Positions 1-11,660 of a DNA stretch of 64,000 bases are shown here, in pieces; position 1 is the stretch's first letter, and each line of letters begins with the position of its first letter. The DNA comes from Haliclona indistincta. Lineage: Eukaryota > Porifera > Demospongiae > Haplosclerida > Chalinidae. The DNA is taken from positions 8,126,191-8,190,190 of the forward strand of contig OZ024789.1 in the NCBI GenBank assembly GCA_964017065.1, in the 5' to 3' direction. The notes under the pieces were generated by a model. The model was not told the DNA's origin, searched no databases, and saw only the letters and a program-made list of their open reading frames with translations. A program made the translations under genes and the position numbers.

Positions 1-1038
1 AGTTGTCCCATCTGCCTTAGCTCTCAGTGGATCAATCAAGTCCTTCACTACAACACTATTGAAGGCTGGGACCAAACCGCGAAGATAACTGGACCAGAGT
101 TGATAAACTACACAAGTTGAGCAACACAATCTTACCTTCTGACGAAAGCTTGGTCAAGTGTTCGTCGACGATCTCTCCAGTCCTCATAGTGCTGAATAGT
201 CAACAAAGACTTCTTGAGCAACCTAAAAAATCATAATAATGGTAGCTCACATAAATAACTTGCTGTGCTAAAATTAATTAAAATTGCAGTAATGAAGGCC
301 ACTGGTTGTGGGGAGAATCCAAAATTTATACTGTAGTTGTTGTGGCTACATGGATTGCTGAGCAGTACCGTTATTCATAGTCACAACAAGATTATTCATG
401 ACACAAGATATGCACAGTTGTATGAACATGTACACAAACTACTCCCTTGACTAACCTTGCTCCAAAAACTGATTGCAGTTGTTTTTGTTTTGGCTTTGGT
501 ATCTGTCTAGTGGACAAAGCCTGCAAATGTATCAGAGTGCATGGAGTCTCAATAATAATGGGATGAGCTAAATATAGCTACCTTGACGGTGTCCTGGTCT
601 CGAGCAAACAGTATTGCGTTGTGTAACACCCAGACCAAATAGACAGGGCCGCAATCCTCGTGCCTGTAACGAGAGAAGAAGTTAAGCAAGTATTATTAAT
701 TGTTTATACTTCCTAATCATGTCTGACTGTCTAGCTCTTACCAATCCTGTAGTACATCTAGTATAAACTGTCCATTATTTCTCGTGTTCCTGAGAATCAG
801 CGCATGACCAAAAAAGAATCTGTATGTATGATACAGACAGCAGCGTATGATAGACTGAAGCAGCTTCAGCTAAATTATTATGCGATTTTATATACACTCA
901 CGAGGCTCCCTTTGGTTGTGGTATGTGCGCGTATCGACGGTGCACTATCACCAGGTAGACAGTGTAGGCCACAAACACGAACAGCACTGCCGTGAGGAGA
1001 GCAGCAATCAACGAGCCGAACACAGCCCAGTCGGCCAT
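1..1038 (-). CDS. CYP46A1-like cytochrome P450, 5' exons (gene runs off the window)
   Basis: First six exons of a microsomal P450 on the minus strand, read by comparison with the two complete paralogues: 1038-902 (start codon, N-terminal membrane anchor ending RRYAHIPQPKGAS), 819-742, 663-582, 520-456, 222-136 and 88-1 (cut by the window edge). Exon lengths 137, 78, 82, 65 and 87 equal those of the paralogues and all have GT-AG borders. The part present covers the anchor, the proline-rich hinge and the region up to about the C helix; the heme-binding exons lie outside. No stop or frameshift was seen, so this is probably functional. It is transcribed away from the foldback element at 1125, which starts 86 bases upstream of its start codon. 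Substrate unknown; the family is haem monooxygenases of the endoplasmic reticulum. Confidence 0.85.
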
Positions 1039-2948
1039 CTATAGTCTGCTTGCTCAGGCTCTAAGTTACGTGGGAGGAACTGGATGATGCAAGTTGGGAG
1101 GAGCTAAACATGATGCTGACGTGGCACCCGGTTCGGAAACTTTTCTCCGATTGATACGCAAGAAAACACGGGATCCCTCACGGCACGTGCGGTGTTAGGG
1201 TTCTCGGTTTGTAACTATCATTGGGCGGGTTCAGTATACTGAGAAGGTGGGGCTGGTGCAGGAATCGACTAGACAATGGCGTACCGACAGCACTAGCTTG
1301 AAAAGCACGCAGATCTTCGTCTGGGACTACTTTAGTAAAGAAGGCTGCTGTTTATAGGAACCTAAAGGCGATTGAAATCCACTGAAGATGAGTTAGTACT
1401 GCTGTCTAGCATTCTATTCTACTACGAGCCAAGTGGACCTGAGCCTTTTAAACTTCTGTGTGACAATGAAAAGGCGTTGTAACGAGGAGGAATCTCAGCT
1501 ACAACCGGCTAAATGTGATAGCTTGTTCATTAGTTGAAGGTCCTGAGCACCTGCACATGATCTCTGAGCAGAACTGGTGAGTCTATCAATAGGTAGAGAT
1601 GGTCAGATTGTAGGTTTTCCTGTAAATGAGAGTCTAGACCGCCCCTGGTAGCTATAGCTAGTACGCATTCAGCTGCTTCAATTGACAGTGAATTTGTTTC
1701 ATGCTTGTCTTGTTAACGCATCCAAGGCTACCTGCATGAACAGCACACTTGTAATCACAAACTGAAAAGAAATTTGTCTTGTACAAAAATACCGAGCACT
1801 TTACCTACATACTGTAGTACCAACAGGCACACACGTGCATGGCTAGCAGCCTCTGTTGCACAATAGTTAAAATTAGACTACTGATGCTTGATAATTAAAT
1901 TTTAGGAGGATTAATGCAACAGAATGGGTAGAAAAATATTCGAGCAAAAACTTTTGGTGTCTTCCTCTTAACGAAACACGTAACTCAAAGGGGTAACCGC
2001 TCAGTCTCCTGAAAGGTCCACTTTCCTTAGCAAAAAAGTACACTTTTCTTGGCAAAAGGGTCCACTTTCTTAGCCAAAATTGAAGCAGCTTGTTTTCTCG
2101 GAAGAATTGCAGTGAAAAAAGCACATTTAGGTAGTCATATGCGACTGTTCACAAGAATTATCGTAAAAATCAATTGACATGGCCATCATGATTTTTAATA
2201 AGACAAAATTTTCAGCAGCGCTCTGCACCACACGAAAAAGAGCCCTCTCTGTAAATTCCTGGCTATGCAGGCCTTGTATAATAACGGTTTTGCATAATCT
2301 TCTAATGATAATTATGGCCATAATAGGCTCTCTGGTTCATTTTATTCGCTGTTGTTTTTGTGTGCAGCCTTAGATTTTAAGTGTCTTAATGTTATCGAAA
2401 TTAGTCACTTTCTCTCACTCTTTCTCTCTCTCACTCAGGCTATTAATTTTGTGAAATCAGAAAGAGGACAATAAAACACCAATTTTGTTCTAGGAGAATG
2501 AACATCAGGTTTTTCATAATGAGTGACAACGTGCTGCTTGATTTGATGGTGTTACGTCCACAGGCTAGGTGCAACTGAAAAAGTGATGGTCTGGCAAGTC
2601 GTAACTAGAAGATATAACTAACTTACTGCATAAACTAAGTAGTTAGTAGTCCCAGTCACAAAACAAGTATTTTGTCATAATATTAATTTTTGTATCACAG
2701 TAGTTTTATTATAATTATAACAATGAACACACTAGAAGTGCGTAACATACAATCATGGTCTAATTGTAATACAATGGTTTGTTACAATGAATCGTATACC
2801 ATCCACTGAAATAGTCCTGAGCTAATCATAATAAACGGTTGCAAAATTCTTCCAGTGACCTTACAATCTGGTAGCAAAGTGCTGATCAAGTGTAGCTTGT
2901 CTGTAAGAATAGTTTAATAGTGCTTTTAAGAGAAATTGCCATTTTGCA

Positions 2949-4020
2949 GTGATCTTGAGACTAAAGTGCAGTAAGTTGCATACCAATCTGGTAGACTTGA
3001 TGTGTAAGAATGCTGTGAAAGCATTGAAATGAATAAAGTGTCATTTTATAGTGATCTTGAGACTAAAGTGCAGTAAGTTGCATACTAATCTGGTAGACTC
3101 GATGTGCAAGAATGCTGTGATAGCACAGAAATGGAGAAAATGTCATTTCATAGTGACCTTGAGACTAAAGTGCAGTAAGTTGCATACTAATCTGGTAGAC
3201 TTGATGTGCAAGAATGCTGTGAAAGCACTGAAATGAATAAAATGTCATTTTATAGTGATCTTGAGACTAAAGTGCAGTAAGTAGCATACTAATCTGGTAG
3301 ACTTGATGTGTAAGAATGCTGTGATAGCACAGAAATGGAGAAAATGTCATTTTATAGTGATCTTGAGACTAAAGTGCAGTAAGTTGCATACTAATCTGGT
3401 TGACTTGATGTGTAAGAATGCTGTGATAGCACAGAAATGGAGAAAATGTCATTTTATAGTGATCTTGAGACTAAAGTGCAGTAAGTTGCATACTAATCTG
3501 GTTGACTTGATGTGCAAGAATGCTGTGATAGCACAGAAATGGAGAAAATGTCATTTCATAGTGATCTTGAGACTAAAGTGCAGTAAGTAGCATACTAATC
3601 TGGTTGACTTGATGTGCAAGAATGCTGTGATAGCACAGAAATGGAGAAAATGTCATTTCATAGTGATCTTGAGACTAAAGTGCAGTAAGTAGCATACTAA
3701 TCTGGTTGACTTGATGTGCAAGAATGCTGTGATAGCACAGAAATGGAGAAAATGTCATTTCATAGTGATCTTGAGACTAAAGTGCAGTAAGTAGCATACT
3801 AATCTGGTTGACTTGATGTGCAAGAATGCTGTGATAGCACAGAAATGGAGAAAATGTCATTTCATAGTGATCTTGAGACTAAAGTGCAGTAAGTAGCATA
3901 CTAATCTGGTTGACTTGATGTGCAAGAATGCTGTGATAGCACAGAAATGGAGAAAATGTCATTTCATAGTGATCTTGAGACTAAAGTGCAGTAAGTAGCA
4001 TACTAATCTGGTAGACTTGA
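2949..4020 (+). repeat. 102-bp tandem array, left side of foldback core
   Basis: Eleven units with an exact 102-base period; the GTGATCTTGAGAC phase point falls at 2949, 3051, 3153, 3255 and so on to 3969. Inner units are near-identical and share a GATAGCACAGAAATGGAG variant; the outermost resemble the units of the right arm. Because 102 is a multiple of three, one frame stays open over several units, which produces meaningless ORFs. Confidence 0.95.
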
Positions 4021-4164
4021 TGTGTAAGAATTGTGATAGTTCTGAAATAATTAAGAAAATAGATTTTAGTGTCATTACAGCATTTTGACATAACAGATCT
4101 ACTGAAGTACTACACAATTTACTGCATTTTAGTACCACAATCACTATGAGAGTGCATCTTTTCA

Positions 4165-4545
4165 TTTACAGTATTCTCACACACTAGCTCCACTGTATTA
4201 GTATATGCAACTTACTGCACTTTAGTCTCAAGATCACTATAAAATGACACTTTATTCATTTCAGTGCTTTCACAGCATTCTTACACATCAAGTCTACCAG
4301 ATTAGTATGCAACTTACTGCACTTTAGTCTCAAGATCACTATAAAATGACAATTTATTCATTTCTGTGCTATCACAGCATTCTTGCACATCAAGTCTACC
4401 AGATTAGTATGCAACTTACTGCACTTTAGTCTCAAGATCACTATAAAATGACACTTTATTCATTTCAGTGCTTTCACAGCATTCTTACACATCAAGTCTA
4501 CCAGATTGGTATGCAACTTACTGCACTTTAGTCTCAAGATCACTG
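4165..4545 (-). repeat. 102-bp tandem array, inverted right side of foldback core
   Basis: About four copies of the same 102-base unit in reverse orientation; the phase point recurs at 4231, 4333, 4435 and 4537. The two arrays differ in copy number (11 against about 4), so the palindrome is symmetric in its unique arms but not in its core. A non-repeated spacer lies at 4021-4164. Confidence 0.9.
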
Positions 4546-6379
4546 CAAAATGGCAATTTCTCTTAAAAGCACTATTAAACTATTCTTACAGACAAGCTAC
4601 ACTTGATCAGCACTTTGCTACCAGATTGTAAGGTCACTGGAAGAATTTTGCAACCGTTTATTATGATTAGCTCAGGACTATTTCAGTGGATGGTATACGA
4701 TTCATTGTAACAAACCATTGTATTACAATTAGACCATGATTGTATGTTACGCACTTCTAGTGTGTTCATTGTTATAATTATAATAAAACTACTGTGATAC
4801 AAAAATTAATATTATGACAAAATACTTGTTTTGTGACTGGGACTACTAACTACTTAGTTTATGCAGTAAGTTAGTTATATCTTCTAGTTACGACTTGCCA
4901 GACCATCACTTTTTCAGTTGCACCTAGCCTGTGGACGTAACACCATCAAATCAAGCAGCACGTTGTCACTCATTATGAAAAACCTGATGTTCATTCTCCT
5001 AGAACAAAATTGGTGTTTTATTGTCCTCTTTCTGATTTCACAAAATTAATAGCCTGAGTGAGAGAGAGAAAGAGTGAGAGAAAGTGACTAATTTCGATAA
5101 CATTAAGACACTTAAAATCTAAGGCTGCACACAAAAACAACAGCGAATAAAATGAACCAGAGAGCCTATTATGGCCATAATTATCATTAGAAGATTATGC
5201 AAAACCGTTATTATACAAGGCCTGCATAGCCAGGAATTTACAGAGAGGGCTCTTTTTCGTGTGGTGCAGAGCGCTGCTGACAATTTTGTCTTATTAAAAA
5301 TCATGATGGCCATGTCAATTGATTTTTTACGATAATTCTCGTGAACATTCGCATATGACTACCTAAATGTGCTTTTTTCACTGCAATTCTTCCGAGAAAA
5401 CAAGCTGCTTCAATTTTGGCTAAGAAAGTGGACCCTTTTGCCAAGAAAAGTGTACTTTTTTGCTAAGGAAAGTGGACCTTTCAGGAGACTGAGCGGTTAC
5501 CCCTTTGAGTTACGTGTTTCGTTAAGAGGAAGACACCAAAAGTTTTTGCTCGAATATTTTTCTACCCATTCTGTTGCATTAATCCTCCTAAAATTTAATT
5601 ATCAAGCATCAGTAGTCTAATTTTAACTATTGTGCAACAGAGGCTGCTAGCCATGCACGTGTGTGCCTGTTGGTACTACAGTATGTAGGTAAAGTGCTCG
5701 GTATTTTTGTACAAGACAAATTTCTTTTCAGTTTGTGATTACAAGTGTGCTGTTCATGCAGGTAGCCTTGGATGCGTTAACAAGACAAGCATGAAACAAA
5801 TTCACTGTCAATTGAAGCAGCTGAATGCGTACTAGCTATAGCTACCAGGGGCGGTCTAGACTCTCATTTACAGGAAAACCTACAATCTGACCATCTCTAC
5901 CTATTGATAGACTCACCAGTTCTGCTCAGAGATCATGTGCAGGTGCTCAGGACCTTCAACTAATGAACAAGCTATCACATTTAGCCGGTTGTAGCTGAGA
6001 TTCCTCCTCGTTACAACGCCTTTTCATTGTCACACAGAAGTTTAAAAGGCTCAGGTCCACTTGGCTCGTAGTAGAATAGAATGCTAGACAGCAGTACTAA
6101 CTCATCTTCAGTGGATTTCAATCGCCTTTAGGTTCCTATAAACAGCAGCCTTCTTTACTAAAGTAGTCCCAGACGAAGATCTGCGTGCTTTTCAAGCTAG
6201 TGCTGTCGGTACGCCATTGTCTAGTCGATTCCTGCACCAGCCCCACCTTCTCAGTATACTGAACCCGCCCAATGATAGTTACAAACCGAGAACCCTAACA
6301 CCGCACGTGCCGTGAGGGATCCCGTGTTTTCTTGCGTATCAATCGGAGAAAAGTTTCCGAACCGGGTGGACGTGGAATC

Positions 6380-9300
6380 ATGGCGCTTTTAGGTGTTTTG
6401 GCTGCTGTGATTGCAGCTCTCTTCATGGCAGTGCTGTTCGTGTTTGTGGCCTACACTGTCTACCTGGTGATAGTGCACCGTCGATACGCTCATATACCAC
6501 AACCAAAGGGAGCCTCGTGAGTGTACTTTGAAACCAATGGATGCGATATATCATTATTTATTTATTTTCTTCTGAGTAGATTCATTTTCGGGCATGTATT
6601 TCTGATTAGTAAAAAGTCAGACAGCGGACTAAGTACATTGGACATATTTTACGATTGGTAATAGTTCACTATTGTTATGGATGTTGGTATAGTGGTTATA
6701 ATGCTGCAGGCATCAGGAATGTGGGCCAGTCTATGTAGTGTGGTTTTTTCATAATACCATGTTGTTCGTTTGTGATCAGGAAAGTGTCAAGGTATTGCAC
6801 GAACAGTTCTAGTTTATTTACTTGTCAAAATTTGACTCCACCACCGCTCCACCAAGCTTATTTTTTTACATTAAATAAATGAAAACTACCGTATAGCCGG
6901 TTTTTTTCGCTGGTCAAATATTTCGTTAGCCAAATTTTGGCTGGGTCTAATTTTCGTCACAGAGCCACGTCACAGAACGTTTTAAATAGGCAAAAAGAAT
7001 TTTTCGAAATCTAATTTTCGACCCGCACCAGCCTTTCAAAAATTAAATCCACATGAAAATAACCGGCTATACGGTAATTTGTCCAAACACACCATCCACC
7101 AAAATTTTGACCCTACTAATTAATTTTTTATAGACCTTGTCCACAAGAGATGTGTACAAGACTCCACAAACCGAACTATCTGCGATTGGTGGAGAAAGGT
7201 GATCAAATGTTCAGTTGTGTTTAGCGTAGGCCTGGTAGCATTTTAACAAGCGAGATACAAATGGTTGCCAACTCTACTGTATGTAGAAATGCGTTGCATG
7301 ATGCATGCATGCACCCATTGGTGGGAAAATGAACATACAAACAATTTTCCCATCATTTTCCCAATTTTTTGTGAATTTGTCCCTTTACTTCTCACCATTT
7401 GTTCCTTTACCCCTCTTACCATTTGTTCCTTTACCCCTCTCACCATTTGTCCCTTTACTTCTCACCATTTGTCCCTTTACTTCTCACCATTTGTCCCTTT
7501 ACTTCTCACCATTTGTCCCTTTTATTTCTCACCATTTGTCCCTTTACTTCCCACCTGCATGCTTCACAACACATTCTCTTGTGTCCGCCTCTTCAATTTC
7601 ACATGCAGGTTACTGCAAAATTCTTTGCTTACAATTCAACATTGGAAAGATTGGAAAGATCGCCGACGAACACTTGACCAAGCGTTCATGAGAAGGTATG
7701 CTATTATATTAGAGAGGTTTAGATTCACGTAGACTATGAACGTGAACGTTGAATTGTGACGTCACTCTTTTCATTGAGAATGTGCAGTCATTGAGTACAG
7801 ATATTGTGCTGACGTCATAAATTTCAATATTTTTACCGTTCTAGTCGCCTTCAACGGTAATCATGAACAAATGTAGCATTTTTCAGCGTTAGCGAGTACC
7901 GTTGAGCTGGCACTATAAACGCGTACCTGGGTTCAGAACGACAGTTTCAGAAACAAATAGCTAGTATGCGGGTCGCCGTTCAAATCACCACAGACGGCGG
8001 TTACTCTCGTCTACAGCCCCTTTTTGGCGTCAGCAAACGCGGTTATGCGACCAGTCTAGACCAAAACGGTAGAGCTTGCTTACTTACCTTCGACTATCGA
8101 TAATCGATGATTGATAATGCGATTGCTATATCACTATTCAATACGCAGCATGGCTTACTTCTAGCCCGTAGCCTAGCACAACAACTGACTAACACTTGGA
8201 AGCACCTACATGGCCACGTGTCTTCGCTTTAGAGTTTCTGTGTTGCAGTAGCAATACACGAAGACTACAATGATGACTTCACAAGTAGTAGATCGCCAAA
8301 GCTGGCTAGGTTAGCAGTGCAACCAGTGCTCTGACTGCTTTCAGCCCGCACGTTGAGCTTCGGTACACGCCCATTATACTTCCGCTCTTGTTAGTATACT
8401 CGCGTGTTTGTCCGTAATATTATGGTGACGTCACAGGCTTTTACCGCTAGCCGTCGACGTGAATCTAAACCTCTCTAATACTGTATTTACTTTTACTTGC
8501 ACTCTCATTCCAGTTATCTTCGTGGTTTGGTCCCAGCCTTCAATAGTGTTGTAGTGAAGGACTTGATTGATCCACTGAGAGCTAAGGCAGATGGAACAAC
8601 TAGTGTAGCCATAAAAACTGAGTTCTCTCGTATATCTCTCCAAGTGATCAGTGAGGTGTGTTCCCATCCTGTAGTGACATGCACTGTTACACTGACATCA
8701 TCATAGGTTGCCTTTGGAGCTGACTTTGAGAGGGACCCCTTCGTGCAGAAACTGGCTGGCAAGGAGGGACTGACAGAACTACTCAGTCTCATTTTTGATG
8801 GAATTGAAACTAACCAATTCCTTCCATCAATTCGGGTGAATACTTTCTATTGAATTTTTTTCAATTTTGACTAGATTTATTCTTCTTAGCATTTACCTTT
8901 TGTGAATCGTAAGAATGCAATTGCTACAAGAAAGGTCAGAGCCCTTGGCAGATACTGTATCGAGCAGAGGTTGAAGGCTTTGAAGAACAAAGAAGAGAGA
9001 CCATTGGACATAATGACGCAGATACTAAGCATAGTCCGTGAGTGGTAATAGTCATTAATTTTATGTTTTTTGATATTTATGATGTGTAGAATCTGAAACT
9101 GAGAACAGCATTAATATGGAAGACTTGATTGATGAATTCATTCTGTTTTATATCGCTGGTAAGTACACAAAAGCAAAGTCTGTGCGATGGTAGTGAAAAA
9201 AAAACACCCATCATAACACAAGGACCACAGAAAGTAAACTAATGAACTCATGCAAAGTAGACTGATATTTTGTCTGATTCTGGTGTCTTGAATAGAAAAG

Positions 9301-10125
9301 GTTTATGTTGTTTTTAACAGGACAAGAGACTACATCTACTATGTTGTCATTCACTACTGGACTACTGATCCAGCATCCTGACATACTACACAGGTTGAGC
9401 TGACAGCACCTGCCACTGTACCAGTAGATCACACTCCCTCCATGTACTGCAGGGTGATGGAGGAGATAGAGGAGGTTGTGGGTGACAAGACTACAGTAGA
9501 GGCTGATGACCTGGACAAGCTGACATACATGAACCAGGTTAGATCTAATCACTTCATACGCTAACCAATTCTTCTGGAATAGGTTCTTGAGGAATCCTTG
9601 CGTCTGTATCCTCCTGCACTGCAATCTAAAGCTGCCCCGTCAGAGCCCCTTGGAGGCTATGCAGTGCCTGAAGGGACCACAGTGATGGTACATCCACAAA
9701 ATAATGGTCAATAATTATTATTTTGCTTCAGTTGTTCTCCTATAGCACTCATCGGTGCCCTGAGTATTTTGATGATCCTCTAAAGTTTGACCCTAGTCGA
9801 TTTGATCCTGGACAGAAACGGTAGAAAAGTACTTTTTTGTTTGAAATATTTTTTACTCATCTACTCCAGTCCTAATCCGTATGTGTACTATCCATTTGGT
9901 ATTGGTCATCGTTCTTGTATTGGAAGAGTGTTTGCTATGGTGAGTTGTGTGTTAGACAACTTGTGCTGACTGTTCTTGTCACAACAGATGGAGGCAAAGG
10001 TTGTGATGGTCCATCTACTGCGAACATACAATCTCTCACTACCGGAGGACTACTGCTTGAAAATTGATACAGGTTCTTTGCTTCAACCAGTTGACAAGCT
10101 GCCGTGCAAACTGACTCTTCGATAG
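6380..10125 (+). CDS. CYP46A1-like cytochrome P450 monooxygenase (copy 1)
   Basis: Fifteen exons: 6380-6516, 6580-6657, 6710-6791, 7134-7198, 7609-7695, 8514-8655, 8707-8835, 8890-9037, 9090-9158, 9321-9393, 9453-9537, 9583-9687, 9732-9820, 9870-9939, 9988-10125; summed length 1497 bases, 498 aa, no stop. Visible motifs in order: hydrophobic N-terminal anchor; AGQETTS (I-helix oxygen-binding threonine); EESLR (K-helix ExxR); PSRFDPGQ; heme loop FGIGHRSCIG with the cysteine ligand. The C-terminal MEAKVVMVHLLR and the GER...RR region resemble vertebrate cholesterol 24-hydroxylase CYP46A1 more than other families I know. It is an ER haem enzyme; substrate cannot be told from sequence. The start lies only 12 bases inside the right flank of the foldback element, so most of its original promoter has been displaced. 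Introns 4 and 5 hold a minisatellite and a 770-bp DNA element. Confidence 0.9.
6887..7076. mobile_element. MITE with TACCGTATAGCCGG inverted ends
   Basis: 190-base element in intron 3 of P450 copy 1. The left end TACCGTATAGCCGGTT and right end AACCGGCTATACGGTA are inverted repeats. A related element with TACCGTATAGCGGG ends sits at 46933-47103, and a half copy occurs near 45122. Confidence 0.8.
7376..7553 (+). repeat. 22-bp minisatellite
   Basis: About eight imperfect copies of TTTGTCCCTTTACTTCTCACC(A) in intron 4 of P450 copy 1. The four overlapping open frames here are artefacts of the repeat. Confidence 0.9.
7709..8478. mobile_element. 770-bp DNA element, TTAGAGAGG ends, TA duplication
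   Basis: The ends TTAGAGAGGTTTAGATTCAC (7709) and its reverse complement (ending 8478) are inverted repeats flanked by TA on both sides. It lies in intron 5 of P450 copy 1. No coding sequence is visible inside; non-autonomous. Class not assigned beyond TA target duplication. Confidence 0.75.
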
Positions 10126-10387
10126 CAATTTCGTATTAGTCACAGGCTCAGTTAAATCATCTTACACAGAATAGTACATACATACATATTTTTGCATACA
10201 GAACGTTTGTTATAATAGCAGTTCATTATAATTTTATAAGAAATTTGTGAAGGAAATAGAGAAGGTTGTCGGTGACAAGACCTGGACAAGCTGTCATACC
10301 TTCATCAGGTCGGAAGATAGCTAGTCATGCTAGCTAGGTTTCTCCTTACTTTCTTAAGTTCTTGAGGAGACTACGCACCGTTGCCTG

Positions 10388-10986
10388 TTAACCCTTTAGG
10401 GCCTATAGCGGATTTATCCGTCAAAATTGACTCCACCTACTGTAGACGTCATAAGTAGTGTGAAAAGTGCTCTAGAAAGGTCAAATCAAGTTTAATGCAA
10501 ATTACTTGAAAAAACCCACTGTTTTTCGCCGCGCCCTCCCCACTAAAATATATAGAACGGGGGGATTTTTAAAGGGGGGTGTCCCCTCTTTAATCCGGGG
10601 TTCGAAGGGGCGGAGCCCCTCGCCGCTTTCGGCATTTTTGGGGCTTCAGGATGCCCGGAAATGCATACTTTGGCAAAGAATATGGTCTAAACTGTGCTGT
10701 TTGCTCACCTGGACACCACCAGGTTTTTGTATCAGTCACCAGGGCTGAATGAAGACCAAAATTAACAGAAAAATGACGAGGTCGCAGCACTTAAGCGGCT
10801 TCAGTTCCGAAGTGGGAGTGGCCAACTCAGACTTTAGTACATGGTCGTAAACCTTGACATGCCAGGAGAAAAGGGTGCCAGTTTGGACTAGCTAGCGTAC
10901 TGCATGTTGTAGAAAATTGCAAGACAAACCGTCAGTTAAGAGCAAGTCAAATTTTCGTCAAAATAAGTCGGTCCCTAAAGAGTTAA
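10388..10986. mobile_element. piggyBac-like MITE inserted in P450 exon
   Basis: Flanked by TTAA on both sides (10388-10391, 10983-10986). Inside are inverted ends CCCTTTAGGG and CCCTAAAGAG. Removing it rejoins exon 12 of the pseudogene. TTAA duplication and ends starting with CCC are typical of the piggyBac group. A second, inverted copy lies at 41478-42051. The interior is GC-rich with short open frames but no transposase. Confidence 0.8.
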
Positions 10987-11337
10987 TGAACAAGCACCTT
11001 CTGGAGTTACTCTAGGAGGTTATGCTATTCCAGAAGGCTCCCGCGTGACGGTGTGTGCAAAAAGAATATTCTGCATGCATTCCTGTATCAAAGTGCCTCT
11101 GATAGAACCAAGAACCAACCTGATCTTTTATAATAATACTATTCCAATGTTTTGGATCCCACCCTGCATGCAATCCTTTAAAATTAAAGTGGGTGTAACT
11201 GTTATTGAGGTGTCTTCCAGCTAACACTACTGTTACTGGTGTGTTGTTAAGTGCTGCTTGCTTATGTGCACATTTTCGTTAAGCTCATGTTTTGCTACAG
11301 CTTTCGATATACTTGCACATGTACATTATTTAGACAT

Positions 11338-11660
11338 GGATGCCTCAACAATGTACATGTATGTTGCAACGCATGATTGAAAATTAGAAGCAGAGATACT
11401 ATGGGTCAGCTGACTCTCACATTGTGTGTGCAGTGCATATTTTACTACTACGATTGCAACAGCATGAAACATGACACCACATCAGCTGACCCTCACATTC
11501 TACTAGAGCTTTGATATAATTATATTTTTGCAGCTTCTAACATTTTTTGCTGCTGACAGGTACATGTACACCCCAGATGGCTGTTCTCGGTGTGGTGGCT
11601 GCTGTGATCGCAGCTCTCCTCACGGCAGTGCTGTTCGTGCTTGTGAACTGTCTACCTGGT
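11338..11660 (+). repeat. Direct repeat of P450 upstream region (second copy 12470-12780)
   Basis: The block from TGCCTCAACAATGTACATG through the start of exon 1 is repeated at 12470-12780, where it forms the immediate 5' region and first exon of P450 copy 2. The first copy therefore looks like a duplicated promoter plus exon 1 stranded in the pseudogene. Confidence 0.8.

Larger units (their letters stand above)
1125..6368. mobile_element. Foldback-type DNA element with 1.8-kb inverted arms
   Basis: The sequence from 1125 to 2948 is the reverse complement of 4545 to 6368 with no length difference (position i pairs with 7493 minus i) and only a few mismatches seen (for example near 2150/5340 and 2210/5280). 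The outer ends begin CACCCGGTTCGGAAAC. Directly outside both ends is the 7-base direct repeat GACGTGG (1118-1124 and 6369-6375), a target-site duplication, which argues for insertion rather than an inverted duplication. The centre is built from 102-base tandem units facing each other. No transposase is recognisable: open frames of 60-95 codons in the arms occur in mirror-image pairs and match nothing I know. It is therefore a non-autonomous foldback element, sitting between two divergent P450 genes. Confidence 0.85.

Noticed and set aside
1873..2124. 83-codon frame with an identical copy at 5369-5620
   Set aside because: Duplicate arises only because the palindrome arms are identical; no Kozak, splice or family support.
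3051..3590. Open frames of 61 and 95 codons
   Set aside because: They are the 102-base repeat read in one frame; the period is a multiple of three, so openness carries no information.
2949..4545. Could the regular 102-bp array be a CRISPR-like array?
   Set aside because: Units are adjacent without unique spacers and lie in a eukaryotic foldback element.
7265..7732. Overlapping frames of up to 155 codons in three phases
   Set aside because: They run over the 22-base minisatellite; the real exon here is only 7609-7695.
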